A stretch of 64,000 bases of DNA, taken from NCBI RefSeq assembly GCF_000092505.1, contig NC_014136.1, positions 930,001-994,000 on the forward strand, given 5' to 3'. Position numbers and translations under genes: made by a program. This DNA comes from Leuconostoc kimchii IMSNU 11154. GTDB lineage: Bacteria > Bacillota > Bacilli > Lactobacillales > Lactobacillaceae. Below the pieces are notes generated by a model, which did no database searches, was not told where the DNA came from, and worked only from the letters and a program-made list of their open reading frames with translations. The stretch's first letter is position 1. The number at the start of each line of letters is the position of its first letter. This document shows, one piece after another, positions 1-9,419 of this stretch.

Positions 1-109
1 TCTATTAATAGAGTAAGACCCCTCAGAGATGATGAGGTAGATAGGCTAGAAGTGGAAGTGCTGTGAGGCATGTAGCGGACTAGTACTAATCGGTCGAGGA
101 CTTAACCAA
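1..109 (+). rRNA. 23S rRNA, 3' end (partial)
   Basis: The first ~109 bases match the conserved 3' end of bacterial 23S rRNA: the AGTGGAAGTG tract, TAGCGGACTAGTACTAATCGG and the closing GAGGACTTAACC. The 5' part lies outside the window. The exact 3' end was judged by eye. Confidence 0.95.
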
Positions 110-201
110 AGTCAAGAACGGAAGTTCAAGAAAAGATATGAGTGGTTTAATTTAGAAGAAGAATTTGATACTATTTAGTTTTGAGTGTAAAACTCAAAGA
201 A

Positions 202-322
<121 letters not shown>

Positions 323-396
323 TACATAGGGAGTACTCTGAGAGGAGTACTTTTGAAGGTAAGAAAGTAACAAAAGCAGAGAGAACGGAAGAATCG

Positions 397-485
397 GGAG
401 AGGTGTCCGAGTCAGGCCGAAGGAGCATGGTTGGAAACCATGTAAGCAAGGAATTGCTTCAAGGGTTCGAATCCCTTTCTCTCCA
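397..485 (+). tRNA. tRNA-Ser (GGA)
   Basis: Seven-bp acceptor stem GGAGAGG/TCTCTCC, long variable arm, T arm GGGTTCGAATCCC and anticodon loop TTGGAAA give anticodon GGA. CCA is not encoded. The discriminator position reads A by this folding, whereas bacterial tRNA-Ser usually has G73, so the 3' end may be off by one base. Confidence 0.92.
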
Positions 486-488
486 TAG

Positions 489-561
489 GGACGCTTAGCT
501 CAGCTGGGAGAGCACCTGCCTTACAAGCAGGGGGTCACAGGTTCGATCCCTGTAGCGTCCA
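489..561 (+). tRNA. tRNA-Val (TAC)
   Basis: Acceptor GGACGCT/AGCGTCC, D arm, anticodon loop CTTACAA (anticodon TAC) and T arm CAGGTTCGATCCCTG. It lies 3 nt after tRNA-Ser in the tRNA cluster that follows 5S rRNA. Confidence 0.95.
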
Positions 562-563
562 TT

Positions 564-637
564 GGTCGCATGGTCTAGCTGGTTAGGACGCCTGCCTGTC
601 ACGCAGGAGATCGCGGGTTCGAGCCCCGCTGTGACCG
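564..637 (+). tRNA. tRNA-Asp (GTC)
   Basis: Acceptor GGTCGCA/TGTGACC, anticodon stem CCTGC/GCAGG with loop TGTCACG region (anticodon GTC), T arm CGGGTTCGAGCCCCG, discriminator G. It sits 2 nt after tRNA-Val. Confidence 0.95.
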
Positions 638-732
638 CTAATTACTGACAAACATGAACTATTAGTGTTATATATGAGGTGCAATTCCTCATCATGTTTT
701 ATCAGCTTTAGCTGAGAAATATTATTTATTGT

Positions 733-806
733 AGGGATATAGTTAAACGGTAGAATAGCGGTCTCCAAAACCGTTGATGGGGGTTCGATTCCCTCTATCC
801 CTGCCA
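733..806 (+). tRNA. tRNA-Trp (CCA)
   Basis: Acceptor AGGGATA/TATCCCT, anticodon loop CTCCAAA (anticodon CCA), G73 and an encoded 3' CCA. It is separated from tRNA-Asp by a 95-nt AT-rich spacer containing two short hairpins (TGAGG/CCTCA and TCAGC/GCTGA). Confidence 0.95.
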
Positions 807-807
807 T

Positions 808-881
808 GGCGGTAGTGGTGAAGTGGTTAACACACTGGTTTGTGGATCCAGCATGCGAGGGTTCGATCCCCTTCTACCGCC
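808..881 (+). tRNA. tRNA-His (GTG)
   Basis: Acceptor GCGGTAG/CTACCGC with an extra 5' G (G-1) opposite C73, the hallmark of tRNA-His. Anticodon loop TTGTGGA (GTG). It starts 1 nt after tRNA-Trp. Confidence 0.95.
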
Positions 882-906
882 CTAATAAGGTGAAAACTTT
901 ATATTT

Positions 907-990
907 GCCGTTGTGGCGGAATTGGCAGACGCGCTGGACTCAAAATCCAGTGGTGGCAACACCGTGTGGGTTCGACTCCCACCGACGGCA
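907..990 (+). tRNA. tRNA-Leu (CAA), copy 1
   Basis: Acceptor GCCGTTG/CGACGGC, class II variable arm, anticodon loop CTCAAAA (CAA, reads UUG) and A73. It is identical over all 84 nt to the second copy at 27338-27421, while the flanks differ. Confidence 0.95.
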
Positions 991-994
991 TGAT

Positions 995-1028
995 AAAAAA
1001 TAGTATCTTACGAGATGCTATTTTTTTA
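995..1028 (+). terminator. Intrinsic terminator of the rrn-tRNA operon
   Basis: Stem AAATAGTATC/GATGCTATTT closed by a 6-nt loop and followed by a T run. It lies directly after tRNA-Leu. Confidence 0.85.
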
Positions 1029-1213
1029 TGTAAATCGAGTTAATTTTACTCTGAAAATATCGTTAACGTTATTAGTATAATAGTACAATATGTTGCTAAT
1101 AAATCAGCCCAATCACCAACTATGCCAAAAAAATGACACGTTAGGCCATTTTTATTGTTTTTTGTATGATTTCATTTTACAATTCTATTATTAACTATTA
1201 ATGAGGTGTTCGA
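1029..1213 (+). promoter_or_regulatory. Leader/promoter region of the acpS-alr operon
   Basis: AT-rich stretch. A TATAAT-like -10 lies near 1075-1080. A weak hairpin (AAAAATG 1129-1135 / CATTTTT 1147-1153) is followed by a T-rich tract and could be a second terminator or attenuator. No other feature is recognised. Confidence 0.35.
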
Positions 1214-1378
1214 ATGGAGAGTAAAAAGGGTAGTACATTTACAACTTTATTATGTTGTCTAATGGCTAATGGCATTTATTTAAACTTAGGGTCATTATTG
1301 ACGCAAGAGAAAGTGGTGGCAGTAAAGGTAACGGATAAGTTGGTGAAAACGCTACATTTTGATACAATAGAGACATGA
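1214..1378 (+). CDS. Small protein of unknown function (54 aa)
   Basis: An unrecognised 54-residue ORF. It has a GAGGTG Shine-Dalgarno 5 nt before the ATG. Its TGA overlaps the acpS start codon as ATGA, the usual geometry of translational coupling. Residues ~10-30 (TLLCCLMANGIYLNLGSLL) could form one membrane segment or signal anchor; the rest is lysine/valine rich. The ribosome site and overlap support real translation, but no homologue is recalled and it could be only a leader ORF. Confidence 0.45.
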   Translation: MESKKGSTFTTLLCCLMANGIYLNLGSLLTQEKVVAVKVTDKLVKTLHFDTIET

Positions 1379-1785
1379 TAATTGGAATTGGAAATGATAC
1401 AGAATCAATTAGCCGTGTTGGACAAATTGATGAGCGTCAAATAAACTTTATAAATACGATTTTAACCGAATCGGAACGTGAGCAAGCTTCGAAACGTAAG
1501 GGAAAACATTACAATGAATTCGTTGCAGGCCGTTTTTCAAGCAAAGAAGCGTTTTCTAAAGCTACGGGATATGGCATCGGTGAAAAAGTACATTGGCATG
1601 ACATTGAAGTTTTAAATGCTGATAATGGGCGTCCGATTATGCGTGTTAAAAATTTTGCATATATTACACATGTGGCAATTACTCATAGTGGTGATCAAGT
1701 TAATACGGTAGTCATTATTGAACGACTAACATTATGGGATCGTATGAGTTTGATATTGTTTCCGAAACGTGGGGTTTTGAAGTGA
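1375..1785 (+). CDS. acpS: Holo-[acyl-carrier-protein] synthase
   Basis: Transfers 4'-phosphopantetheine from CoA to the conserved serine of acyl carrier protein, in the cytoplasm, activating ACP for fatty acid synthesis. The N-terminal GIGNDTESI carries Asp8, and the RFSSKEAFSKATGYG signature carries Glu58; both bind Mg2+ in this family. The length is 136 aa against about 120 usual, because the C-terminus runs ~18 residues further into the start region of alr. The gene overlaps the upstream small ORF (ATGA) and alr (GTGA), so the three look like one translationally coupled operon. The acpS-alr-mazF order is common in Firmicutes. Confidence 0.95.
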   Translation: MIIGIGNDTESISRVGQIDERQINFINTILTESEREQASKRKGKHYNEFVAGRFSSKEAFSKATGYGIGEKVHWHDIEVLNADNGRPIMRVKNFAYITHVAITHSGDQVNTVVIIERLTLWDRMSLILFPKRGVLK

Positions 1786-2906
1786 TTGAAAATGATAATG
1801 TCGTTACTAGACCAACCTGGATTGAAATTGATTTAAAAGCAATTCAATACAATGCGCGACTCATTATGAAACATGCTGACGCAACACGAATGATTGCTGT
1901 GGTTAAGGCTGATGCCTATGGTCATGGTGCAGTTGCTGTGACGAAAGCGCTGTACGATATTGGTATCCGTGATTTTGCAGTGGCCACAATTTCAGAAGCA
2001 CTGATATTACGACAAGAGGTGGATCATGATGATTTCAACATTCTGTTACTGGGTGTTCAAGATGTTTCACAAGTAAAGCTAATGGTAGAAAATCGTTTAA
2101 TGCCTGCTGTTGGTACATTGGAATGGCTGTACCAAGCTGTTTCATTCTTGACAGATAGTCAAATATTAGATGTACATCTTGCCGTAGACACAGGAATGGG
2201 TCGTATGGGTGCTAATTCTCAGGCGGATGTAACTGAATTATATCACTTCATTCAAAAATCAAGTCAGTTACGTTTGAATGGTGTATTTACACACTTTGCT
2301 ACTGCCGATGATGATAATGAAGCTTACTATAAGCAACAAGTCACGAAACTTTATCAATGGGTTAATGGTGCTGGTATTCCTAAAAAGTATTGGCATTTAG
2401 CTAATTCGGGTTCAGCGTTGTGGCATCATAATGAAATTGATACCGATACAATACGCGTAGGGTCAGTATTGTATGGGTTTAATCCTGGTTCACCTGCATT
2501 AGATATGTCTATTAAATTGAAAAATGTGTTATCGCTCAAATCACGTATGGGGGCCGTTCATCAATTACAAGCTGGTGAATCGGTGAGCTATGGCGCAACT
2601 TACACAGCTGAACATGCACAGTGGGTTGCTACCCTACCAATTGGGTATGCCGACGGCTATTTGAGACGTATGGGTGGCATGAAAGTACTAGTGTCAGGAG
2701 AAGAGGCACAGGTGGTTGGTCGTATTACGATGGATCAAATTGTTATCGCATTAGATAAACAATATCCTGTTGGCACCGAAGTCACGTTAATTGGTCGTGA
2801 TGGTGATGAAAAAATTACCATTGAAGATTTTGCAACCTATGCTGGCACGATTCCCCATGAAATATTAACATCTTTTGGTGTAAGATTACCAAGGATATAT
2901 CATTAA
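1782..2906 (+). CDS. alr: Alanine racemase
   Basis: PLP enzyme that interconverts L- and D-alanine and supplies D-Ala for peptidoglycan. The PLP lysine is Lys42 in VVKADAYGHGA, and the second catalytic base is the Tyr in the ESVSYGATYTAE segment. I prefer the GTG at 1782: it overlaps the acpS stop as GTGA, follows a GGGG tract and gives 374 aa, the usual family length. An in-frame ATG at 1734 would add 16 residues not typical of the family. It is followed after 35 bp by a MazF-type toxin gene. Confidence 0.93.
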   Translation: MIENDNVVTRPTWIEIDLKAIQYNARLIMKHADATRMIAVVKADAYGHGAVAVTKALYDIGIRDFAVATISEALILRQEVDHDDFNILLLGVQDVSQVKLMVENRLMPAVGTLEWLYQAVSFLTDSQILDVHLAVDTGMGRMGANSQADVTELYHFIQKSSQLRLNGVFTHFATADDDNEAYYKQQVTKLYQWVNGAGIPKKYWHLANSGSALWHHNEIDTDTIRVGSVLYGFNPGSPALDMSIKLKNVLSLKSRMGAVHQLQAGESVSYGATYTAEHAQWVATLPIGYADGYLRRMGGMKVLVSGEEAQVVGRITMDQIVIALDKQYPVGTEVTLIGRDGDEKITIEDFATYAGTIPHEILTSFGVRLPRIYH

Positions 2907-2941
2907 AGCGCTGAGGCGCGTACATAATAAGTGAGAAATTT

Positions 2942-3304
2942 ATGAAAGAACTTAAAACAGTGATGCGAGGCGATGTTTTTTATGCAGATTTAAAACAGGG
3001 CATTGGTTCGGAGCAATCAGGTATTAGGCCGGTATTAATTATTCAAAATGATATTGGTAACGCAAACTCACCAACAACCATTGTAGCCGCAATTACATCA
3101 CAAATATCAAAACCAAAATTACCAACACATGTCCTATTACCAGCTCATATGGGTGGTATCAAGCGAGACTCTGTCATCTTAGCAGAGCAGGTAAGAACAA
3201 TTGATAAAAGGCGTTTACGTGACAAAATTGCCCATATAAATGTTAATTCACAGGAAATGCAGCAAGTAGCTCATGCCTTACGTATTAGTGTGGGATTGAA
3301 ATAA
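2942..3304 (+). CDS. mazF: MazF/PemK-type endoribonuclease toxin
   Basis: Predicted ribosome-independent mRNA interferase. At 120 aa it matches the MazF/EndoA family: N-terminal RGDVFYADL, then the GSEQSGIRPVLIIQND segment (conserved G-R-P-V/I-L) and the AEQVRTIDKRRL motif. In Bacillus the alr-ndoA locus has the antitoxin gene ndoAI between alr and the toxin. Here the alr-mazF gap is only 35 bp, and no antitoxin ORF is seen on either side. The start has a weak upstream GAG-like site (AGTGAGAAATTT). The fold assignment is firm; toxicity is inferred. Confidence 0.9.
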   Translation: MKELKTVMRGDVFYADLKQGIGSEQSGIRPVLIIQNDIGNANSPTTIVAAITSQISKPKLPTHVLLPAHMGGIKRDSVILAEQVRTIDKRRLRDKIAHINVNSQEMQQVAHALRISVGLK

Positions 3305-3349
3305 TTCTGTTAGACTATGTGACAATAATTAATTGTTGGGAAAAGTAAT

Positions 3350-4360
3350 ATGATTCAAAAAAGAATTTTATGGTTGGATTTAGCAAAGGGATTTACTGTT
3401 TTTTTGGTCGTCCTTGTTCACGTTATTGAAGGCATTTATAAAACGAATCAATTTCAGCAGTATAATTGGTTTTCAGAAATGATAATGGGACTATTATTTA
3501 CGGTTGTTATGCCTATCTTTTTTGCTTTATCAGGGTATGTTTACAAGGCGTTGCCAACAAGCAAGTTGTTAATTAAAAGCTTGGTTCACAAACTTGTTAG
3601 TTTAGGTATACCGTATATTATTTTTTCAGTCATCTATGTTAGTTTGCAACATATGGGATCTGAAGTACATCAATTAAGCACATGGCAAGATCTAGGCAGA
3701 ATTTATGCTGTACCAATTGGTTATTTATGGTACTTGTACGTGTTGTTTTTTATTTATGTTTTAGTTGGTATGATGAGTCTTTTGAAGGTGCCTGTTTTTT
3801 TACAGATAGGGATATATAGCATACTACTTTTATTAAATTTAGAGCATGTTATCACAATGCCTTATGCTTTTGACCGTCTGTTTATGTGGACTATCAGTTT
3901 TTATTTAGGGTATTTTTTTAAAGAAAATCCTACCATTTTGAACCGCAGAGGATTGTTTATTTTCAGTCTAACAATATTTGCTTTAGGATTGATATGGCAA
4001 TTTCAACATGGTGATCCCTGGTATGATACAAACATGATGACACGAACAGATTTTATTGCTAAACTGGCTAGTGTGCCACTATTTTTATACTTATTCTCAC
4101 ATGTTAAGCTAGGCAAGGTCGGCAAATATTTTATTAAATATGGTCGTCACTCACTGATCATTTATTTGATTCATGCGCCAGTTGCGTCCATCGTGCGTGT
4201 TTTGTTAATTAAAATTGGTGTGCAACATTATTTTTTGTTAGTTATCCTGACATTCATATTTGCTTGGTTAATCAGTGTGAGCGCAGTATATATTGCACAA
4301 AAAGTCAAGTGGATTGATATCATCTTTAACCCTTATCAATATCTAGAGAAAATCAAATGA
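3350..4360 (+). CDS. Membrane acyltransferase, acyltransferase-3 family
   Basis: Integral membrane protein of 336 aa with about ten hydrophobic segments. The N-terminal WLDLAKGFTVFLVVLVH (first helix with a conserved His) and the MPIFFALSGYVY motif are typical of the acyltransferase-3 family (OatA/WecH/fucose 4-O-acetylase type). These proteins move acyl, often acetyl, groups onto surface sugars or other acceptors. There is no C-terminal SGNH domain as in OatA, so the acceptor cannot be named. It follows mazF by 45 bp and precedes the valS leader. Confidence 0.75.
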   Translation: MIQKRILWLDLAKGFTVFLVVLVHVIEGIYKTNQFQQYNWFSEMIMGLLFTVVMPIFFALSGYVYKALPTSKLLIKSLVHKLVSLGIPYIIFSVIYVSLQHMGSEVHQLSTWQDLGRIYAVPIGYLWYLYVLFFIYVLVGMMSLLKVPVFLQIGIYSILLLLNLEHVITMPYAFDRLFMWTISFYLGYFFKENPTILNRRGLFIFSLTIFALGLIWQFQHGDPWYDTNMMTRTDFIAKLASVPLFLYLFSHVKLGKVGKYFIKYGRHSLIIYLIHAPVASIVRVLLIKIGVQHYFLLVILTFIFAWLISVSAVYIAQKVKWIDIIFNPYQYLEKIK

Positions 4361-4406
4361 TTTGGATAGGTAATAATGGCTAAAGTAAACATAAAATAAA
4401 AACCTC

Positions 4407-4435
4407 TTGACGGATCCAGTAAATTCTAGTAATAT
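4407..4435 (+). promoter_or_regulatory. Promoter of valS leader
   Basis: TTGACG (4407-4412), 17-bp spacer, TAATAT (4430-4435). Transcription would begin near 4442, upstream of the T-box leader. Confidence 0.75.
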
Positions 4436-4441
4436 TAGCAT

Positions 4442-4637
4442 TATCTTAGAGGATTAAGCAAATACATGTAAAGAGAGCTGATGGTGTTGAGAATCAGCGA
4501 TGTTAATGCCCAAGGTTGCTAAGTGTTTATAATTGAAAGTAGTAAAAGTGGTTGTTAATACGAATAATATTAACAGCAATACAGGTGGTACCACGGTGAA
4601 AATCGTCCTAATTTAATTTTGAGGACGATTTTTTAGT
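4442..4637 (+). ncRNA. T-box leader riboswitch of valS
   Basis: The T-box sequence CAGGTGGTACCACGG (about 4582-4596) is followed by a terminator hairpin (AAATCGTCCT/AGGACGATTT, about 4599-4630, then T run). An upstream stem I region contains AGAGAG and the GCTGAT/ATCAGC hairpin. In this family uncharged tRNA stabilises an antiterminator and permits transcription of the synthetase gene. Valine specificity is inferred from valS downstream; I could not fold stem I well enough to name the specifier codon. Confidence 0.9.
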
Positions 4638-4660
4638 ACCATCATATTAAAGGAGAAAAC

Positions 4661-7345
4661 ATGCGCGATATTGATATGTCAACAAAATACAATCCCACAG
4701 CTGTTGAAACCGGTCGTTACGATCATTGGCAAGAAAAGAAATTGTTTGCCCCAGAATCCAATCAAGCAATTCAAGGTAATGAACCCGAACCGTATGCGAT
4801 TGTTATTCCACCACCAAACGTGACGGGAAAGTTGCATTTAGGTCATGCTTGGGACACAACGTTACAAGATATGATTATCCGTCAGAAAAAAATGCAAGGT
4901 TTGGATGTGTTATGGTTACCAGGCATGGACCATGCTGGTATTGCAACACAAGCTAAGGTAGAACAGCGTTTGCGTTCTGAGGGTGTTTCACGATATGATC
5001 TGGGCCGTGAAAAATTTGTCGAACAAGTTTGGGACTGGAAGAACGAATATGCGGCGACGATCAAACAGCAGTGGGGTAAGATGGGCTTATCTTTAGATTT
5101 TGATCGTGAACGATTTACGTTAGATGATGGTTTGAATAAAGCTGTTAATAAAGTGTTTATTGACCTATATAATAAAGGCTTAATTTATCGTGGTGAGTAT
5201 ATTATTAACTGGGATCCACAAGCACGAACAGCCTTATCTGACATTGAAGTGATTTATCAAGACGATCCTGGTGCTTTTTATCATGTGCAGTATCCATTTA
5301 CTGATGGCACGACATTTAATGGTAAAAATTATATTGAAATCGCAACAACGCGTCCTGAAACGATGTTTGGTGATGTTGCTGTTGCTGTGAATCCAAGTGA
5401 CGAGCGCTACCAAGATTTAATTGGTAAAAAAGTCATTGTACCGCTTCTTAATCGAGAAGTACCAATTATTGCTGATGAATATGTTGAAAAAGATTTTGGA
5501 ACAGGTATGGTTAAGATCACACCAGCTCATGATCCAAACGATTTTCAAGTTGGTAACCGTCACGATTTGGAACGTATTAATACGATGACAGAGGATGGCC
5601 ATTTAAACGAAAATGCCGGTAAATATAATGGTATGGAACGTTTTGAGGCACGCCAGGCAATTGTTGCTGACCTTGAAAATGGTGGCTTCATGCTCAAAAT
5701 AGAACCTATCGTGCATTCTGTTGGTCATTCGGAAAGAACTGGCGTGCCAGTTGAATCACGCTTATCCACACAATGGTTTGTTAAGATGGCGCCACTAGCT
5801 GAGCAAGCATTAGATATGCAAAAAAATGCTGATGAAAAAGTGACGTTTGTACCTGCAAGATTCGAGGATACATTCACACGTTGGATGGATAATATTCGAG
5901 ATTGGGTTATTTCACGTCAATTATGGTGGGGTCACCAAATTCCAGCTTGGTATAAGAATAAGGGAACAGCGCAAGAAGAAATTTATGTAGGTGAAACAGT
6001 GCCTGAGGGAAATGGTTGGCAACGTGATCCAGATGTTTTGGATACTTGGTTTTCGTCAGCATTGTGGCCTTTTTCAACAATGGGTTGGCCTGAAAATCAG
6101 ACAGATGATTTTGCACGATACTATCCGACCAATACACTTGTAACTGGCTACGATATTATCTTTTTCTGGGTAGCACGTATGATGTTCCAAGGCAAAGAGT
6201 TTACTGGACAACGACCATTTAAAAATGTTTTAATTCATGGTTTAATTCGTGATGGCGAGGGGCGTAAAATGTCTAAATCGCTCGGTAATGGCGTTGATCC
6301 TATGGATGTGATCGAAAAATATGGTGCTGATGCCTTACGATGGTTCTTAGCTACCGGATCAACACCAGGACAAGATGTTCGTTTTACGTATGATAAAATG
6401 GATGCGGCTTGGAATTTCATCAATAAAATTTGGAATGCTTCACGTTACGTTATTATGAATTTAGATGATGATACACCATCGACTTTGCCGGATGTGGATA
6501 AGTTATCATTGGGCGATAAATGGATTTTGTCACGCTTGAACAAAACAATTGCACATGTCACGCGTAATTTTGATAAATTTGAATTTGGTGAAGCAGGACG
6601 TGAGTTATATAACTTTATTTGGTCTGATTTTGCGGACTGGTATATCGAAATGACCAAGGAAACGTTAAATGGTCGTGGTGACAAGGCACCAGTTCAACAA
6701 ACATTAGCGTATGTTTTAGATCAGACGTTACGTCTTTTACAACCAATTATGCCATTTGTTACTGAGGCTATTTGGCAAGAAATGCCTGATCAGGTTGGTC
6801 GGCAAGCTGATTTTTCAGTGACACGTTACCCAATTGTACAAGATGAGTTACTGGATGAGACGTCTGAGAAATCGTTTAAGTCGCTACAAGATTTAATTGT
6901 TGCAGTTCGTAATATTCGATCCGAAGCAAATGCGCCAATGTCAACGCAAATTGATTTGTTGGTGAAGACATCTGATGAAAAGCTGGTTGATATATTTAAT
7001 ACTAATGTTGATTACATTAATCGATTTGCTCATCCTAAGTCACTTCAAATATCGGCAGATATTCGCGTGCCTGATTTAGCAATGTCGCAAGTCATATCAG
7101 GAGCCGAAATATATGTACCACTGGCTGAATTAATTGATATTGACGAAGAAATAACACGTTTGTCAAGTGAAGTTAAGAAGTTTACTAACGAGGTAAACCG
7201 AGCAGAAAAGAAACTTGGTAATGAAAAATTTGTTAATTCAGCGCCGGAGTCGGTTGTTGCTGGAGAAAAATTGAAGCTTGCTGATTGGCAAACTAAGTTG
7301 GAGGCAACACAAGCACGTTTAAATGCGTTACAAGCAACGAAGTAA
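4661..7345 (+). CDS. valS: Valyl-tRNA synthetase
   Basis: Class I aminoacyl-tRNA synthetase, 894 aa, which charges tRNA-Val. The HIGH signature is [14 protein letters not shown] near residue 50 and the KMSKS motif is [11 protein letters not shown] near residue 535. The middle holds the CP1 editing domain ([19 protein letters not shown]). The C-terminus has the anticodon-binding region and a lysine-rich coiled coil typical of ValRS. The start at 4661 has an AAGGAG site 7 nt upstream. Expression is controlled by the T-box leader just before it. Confidence 0.98.
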   Translation: MRDIDMSTKYNPTAVETGRYDHWQEKKLFAPESNQAIQGNEPEPYAIVIPPPNVTGKLHLGHAWDTTLQDMIIRQKKMQGLDVLWLPGMDHAGIATQAKVEQRLRSEGVSRYDLGREKFVEQVWDWKNEYAATIKQQWGKMGLSLDFDRERFTLDDGLNKAVNKVFIDLYNKGLIYRGEYIINWDPQARTALSDIEVIYQDDPGAFYHVQYPFTDGTTFNGKNYIEIATTRPETMFGDVAVAVNPSDERYQDLIGKKVIVPLLNREVPIIADEYVEKDFGTGMVKITPAHDPNDFQVGNRHDLERINTMTEDGHLNENAGKYNGMERFEARQAIVADLENGGFMLKIEPIVHSVGHSERTGVPVESRLSTQWFVKMAPLAEQALDMQKNADEKVTFVPARFEDTFTRWMDNIRDWVISRQLWWGHQIPAWYKNKGTAQEEIYVGETVPEGNGWQRDPDVLDTWFSSALWPFSTMGWPENQTDDFARYYPTNTLVTGYDIIFFWVARMMFQGKEFTGQRPFKNVLIHGLIRDGEGRKMSKSLGNGVDPMDVIEKYGADALRWFLATGSTPGQDVRFTYDKMDAAWNFINKIWNASRYVIMNLDDDTPSTLPDVDKLSLGDKWILSRLNKTIAHVTRNFDKFEFGEAGRELYNFIWSDFADWYIEMTKETLNGRGDKAPVQQTLAYVLDQTLRLLQPIMPFVTEAIWQEMPDQVGRQADFSVTRYPIVQDELLDETSEKSFKSLQDLIVAVRNIRSEANAPMSTQIDLLVKTSDEKLVDIFNTNVDYINRFAHPKSLQISADIRVPDLAMSQVISGAEIYVPLAELIDIDEEITRLSSEVKKFTNEVNRAEKKLGNEKFVNSAPESVVAGEKLKLADWQTKLEATQARLNALQATK

Positions 7346-7352
7346 GTGATGG

Positions 7353-7377
7353 AAAGTCGGTTTTGGACCGACTTTTT
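7353..7377 (+). terminator. Terminator after valS
   Basis: Stem AAGTCGG/CCGACTT, short loop, then TTTT. It lies 8 nt after the valS stop. Confidence 0.75.
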
Positions 7378-7396
7378 CATTTATAGTGAAGGTACA

Positions 7397-8080
7397 ATGA
7401 CTGAATTTTATAAAGAAAATAAAAACCATCCTAATAATTATGAGTTAATACAAGTATCTGATCTTGATGTAGCAAGCGTTTGGGCGTTACAAGCGATGGC
7501 CCATTCAAAAGGTAAAGGACTCATAGCAAATGTTGATGATCCAATTAGTCTAGGGTTTTTAAAAGATCGCGGTTTTATACCTATTTACACCACTCATTTT
7601 GCTAAATTAAATGTACGAGATTATGCAGGTGAACCAGTTGTAACTGTAGGCGAATTAGAGGAAGACCTGAGACAAGAATTAGTTTTGCTATTACGTGATC
7701 ATTATGAGCGTATTCATCGTGTAAATCCTGCTTCTAAAAAAATTAATTACCGAAATTTAATTTTCAAAACCAAAGATTTTGACTTCGAACATAGTGTTGT
7801 TCGGTTGTCGCATGAACATATTATCGCAGCAATTTTAATTTTCAAACGTACTGATGGTTTTCATCTCGGTTGGACATTCGGAGATGATGTGCCAACGTTA
7901 TTAGGGCTTTGGCGTGATTTATTAGGCATTTTGCCGGTGGGGGACGTTTTGAAAGCTGAGTTTCAAGATAATGATGTGTTGGCGATGAGTGTCTATGATA
8001 CTTTTTTGTGGCATCAGACGGAGCAGGTACAACAAACGCTATTATGGCAAAGTCATGCAAATGGGTTGCTTAAAAATTAA
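7397..8080 (+). CDS. Hypothetical protein, possibly GNAT-like
   Basis: A 227-aa soluble protein that I do not firmly recognise. I chose ATG 7397 because a GAAGG site precedes it by 5 nt, and because the longer reading frame (from 7346) would run through the valS terminator. Segments such as the strand-rich SHEHIIAAILIFKRTDGFHLGWTF, and the general size, suggest two weak acetyltransferase-like halves, but no acetyl-CoA loop (Q/RxxGxG/A) is clear. Situated between valS and fabH. Confidence 0.6.
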   Translation: MTEFYKENKNHPNNYELIQVSDLDVASVWALQAMAHSKGKGLIANVDDPISLGFLKDRGFIPIYTTHFAKLNVRDYAGEPVVTVGELEEDLRQELVLLLRDHYERIHRVNPASKKINYRNLIFKTKDFDFEHSVVRLSHEHIIAAILIFKRTDGFHLGWTFGDDVPTLLGLWRDLLGILPVGDVLKAEFQDNDVLAMSVYDTFLWHQTEQVQQTLLWQSHANGLLKN

Positions 8081-8145
8081 AATTCGATACAATAATATAA
8101 GTACAAAAAAACGTGTGCTGGACATACGCTTAGAGGGGAAAAAAC

Positions 8146-9120
8146 ATGCCCGGAAGTAAAATATTGGCGAGCGCGCATTATTTACCAACTGATATTGTGA
8201 CTAATGATGATTTAAGCCAAATCATTGACACTAATGATACTTGGATTCAATCACATACAGGTATTAAGACACGGCATATATCACTACAAGGCGAAAATAC
8301 AAGCGATTTAGCAACAAAAGCTGCTTTGTTAGCTTTGAAAGATACCAATTTAACAGCAAATGATATTGATGTCATTATTGTGACGACGTTTACACCTGAT
8401 GGTCTAGCACCGTCAACTGCGGCACTTGTCCAACGTAACTTAAATGCTAAGAAGGCATGGGCATACGACATTATGACAGCTTGTGCGGGGTTTGTATTTG
8501 GATTAAGCACAGCTGATAAGTTTATTCGTTCTGGTGCGTATAAAAACATTTTGGTGATTGCCGCTGAGGTTAATTCCAAGATGATGGATTTTTCAGATCG
8601 AACAAGTACGGTTTTTTTTGGTGATGGTGCCGGCGCAGTTATTCTCACTGCTGATGATAATGATACGGGTGTCGTTGTTGGAGAAGAGTTGCATACGATT
8701 GGTAACCCAGATGTGGTACATTCTGGTAGAATTGCACCATTAAAAGAATTGTCAGCTACCAACTATCCAAAAACAGATGCGTTTTCTCAAATGGGGCACG
8801 ATGTTTTTGATGAGGTCACGACACTAATTCCAAAGCATATCACAGACTTTTTGGCATCAAAGCAGTTAACACCACATGATGTTGACTACTTTATTCCACA
8901 TCAGGCTAATTTACGTTTAATAGAATATATTGCCAATGCTTTGAACGAACCGTTGGAAAAATTCTCGACAAATATTGTTCGTAATGGGAACACCTCATCG
9001 GCTGGTATTGCTATAGGATTTGATGAACTTAACCATGCTGTTAACTTGCTAGGGAAAAAGGTATTATTAACAGGATTTGGTGCAGGATTTACTTATGGTA
9101 GTGTATTACTTGAATTCTAA
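8146..9120 (+). CDS. fabH: 3-oxoacyl-[acyl-carrier-protein] synthase III (KAS III)
   Basis: Condenses acetyl-CoA with malonyl-ACP to start type II fatty acid synthesis in the cytoplasm. The thiolase-fold catalytic triad is visible: Cys113 in TACAGFVFG, His252 in IPHQANLRL and Asn282 in NGNTSSAGI. Length 324 aa is normal. The start has an AGAGGGG site. Most fabH genes lead a fab operon; this one stands alone with a strong terminator behind it, so it may be an extra copy. Confidence 0.93.
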   Translation: MPGSKILASAHYLPTDIVTNDDLSQIIDTNDTWIQSHTGIKTRHISLQGENTSDLATKAALLALKDTNLTANDIDVIIVTTFTPDGLAPSTAALVQRNLNAKKAWAYDIMTACAGFVFGLSTADKFIRSGAYKNILVIAAEVNSKMMDFSDRTSTVFFGDGAGAVILTADDNDTGVVVGEELHTIGNPDVVHSGRIAPLKELSATNYPKTDAFSQMGHDVFDEVTTLIPKHITDFLASKQLTPHDVDYFIPHQANLRLIEYIANALNEPLEKFSTNIVRNGNTSSAGIAIGFDELNHAVNLLGKKVLLTGFGAGFTYGSVLLEF

Positions 9121-9166
9121 AGAATTGTTTAAGGTGCTTAATAATATATAAGTCTTCAATAAAAGT

Positions 9167-9205
9167 TAAAAGTGGGTAAATAATATAGTTATTTACCCAC
9201 TTTTA
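9167..9205 (+). terminator. Terminator after fabH
   Basis: Perfect inverted repeat AAAGTGGGTAAAT/ATTTACCCACTTT with a short loop. It has A/T tracts on both sides and could work in either direction. Confidence 0.8.
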
Positions 9206-9419
9206 ATTTGCGATATATCGTAGTAAAAGCTTGATGTATATAGGGTTACGCCTTTTTTTATGATGTCACACAAATGCAACATTGTCATAATATTGAAAAA
9301 GTGAAACAACCTATGTGTTATACAAGAAAGATATACTAGAAATTGTTCTTAAGATTTGTGTAACAACAGGTCTAAAAATTAATAAACATAATAAAAATTA
9401 AAATATTTGGAGTTATAAC
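9206..9419 (+). promoter_or_regulatory. Upstream region of LysM/CAP gene 1
   Basis: AT-rich promoter region of the first LysM/CAP gene. A 24-nt motif at 9265-9288 (GTCACACAAATG...) recurs with two mismatches at 24376-24399 upstream of mntH. Its reverse complement resembles two WalR half-sites (TGTTGC-N5-TGTGAC), with mismatches. TTGAAA near 9294 is a possible -35, but the spacing to a -10 is poor. Confidence 0.35.

Noticed and set aside
8247..8762. Long open frame on the minus strand inside fabH
   Set aside because: A shadow of a well-supported gene; no ribosome site and no recognisable protein. Other antisense frames (for example inside valS, mvaA and the comG genes) were dropped for the same reason.
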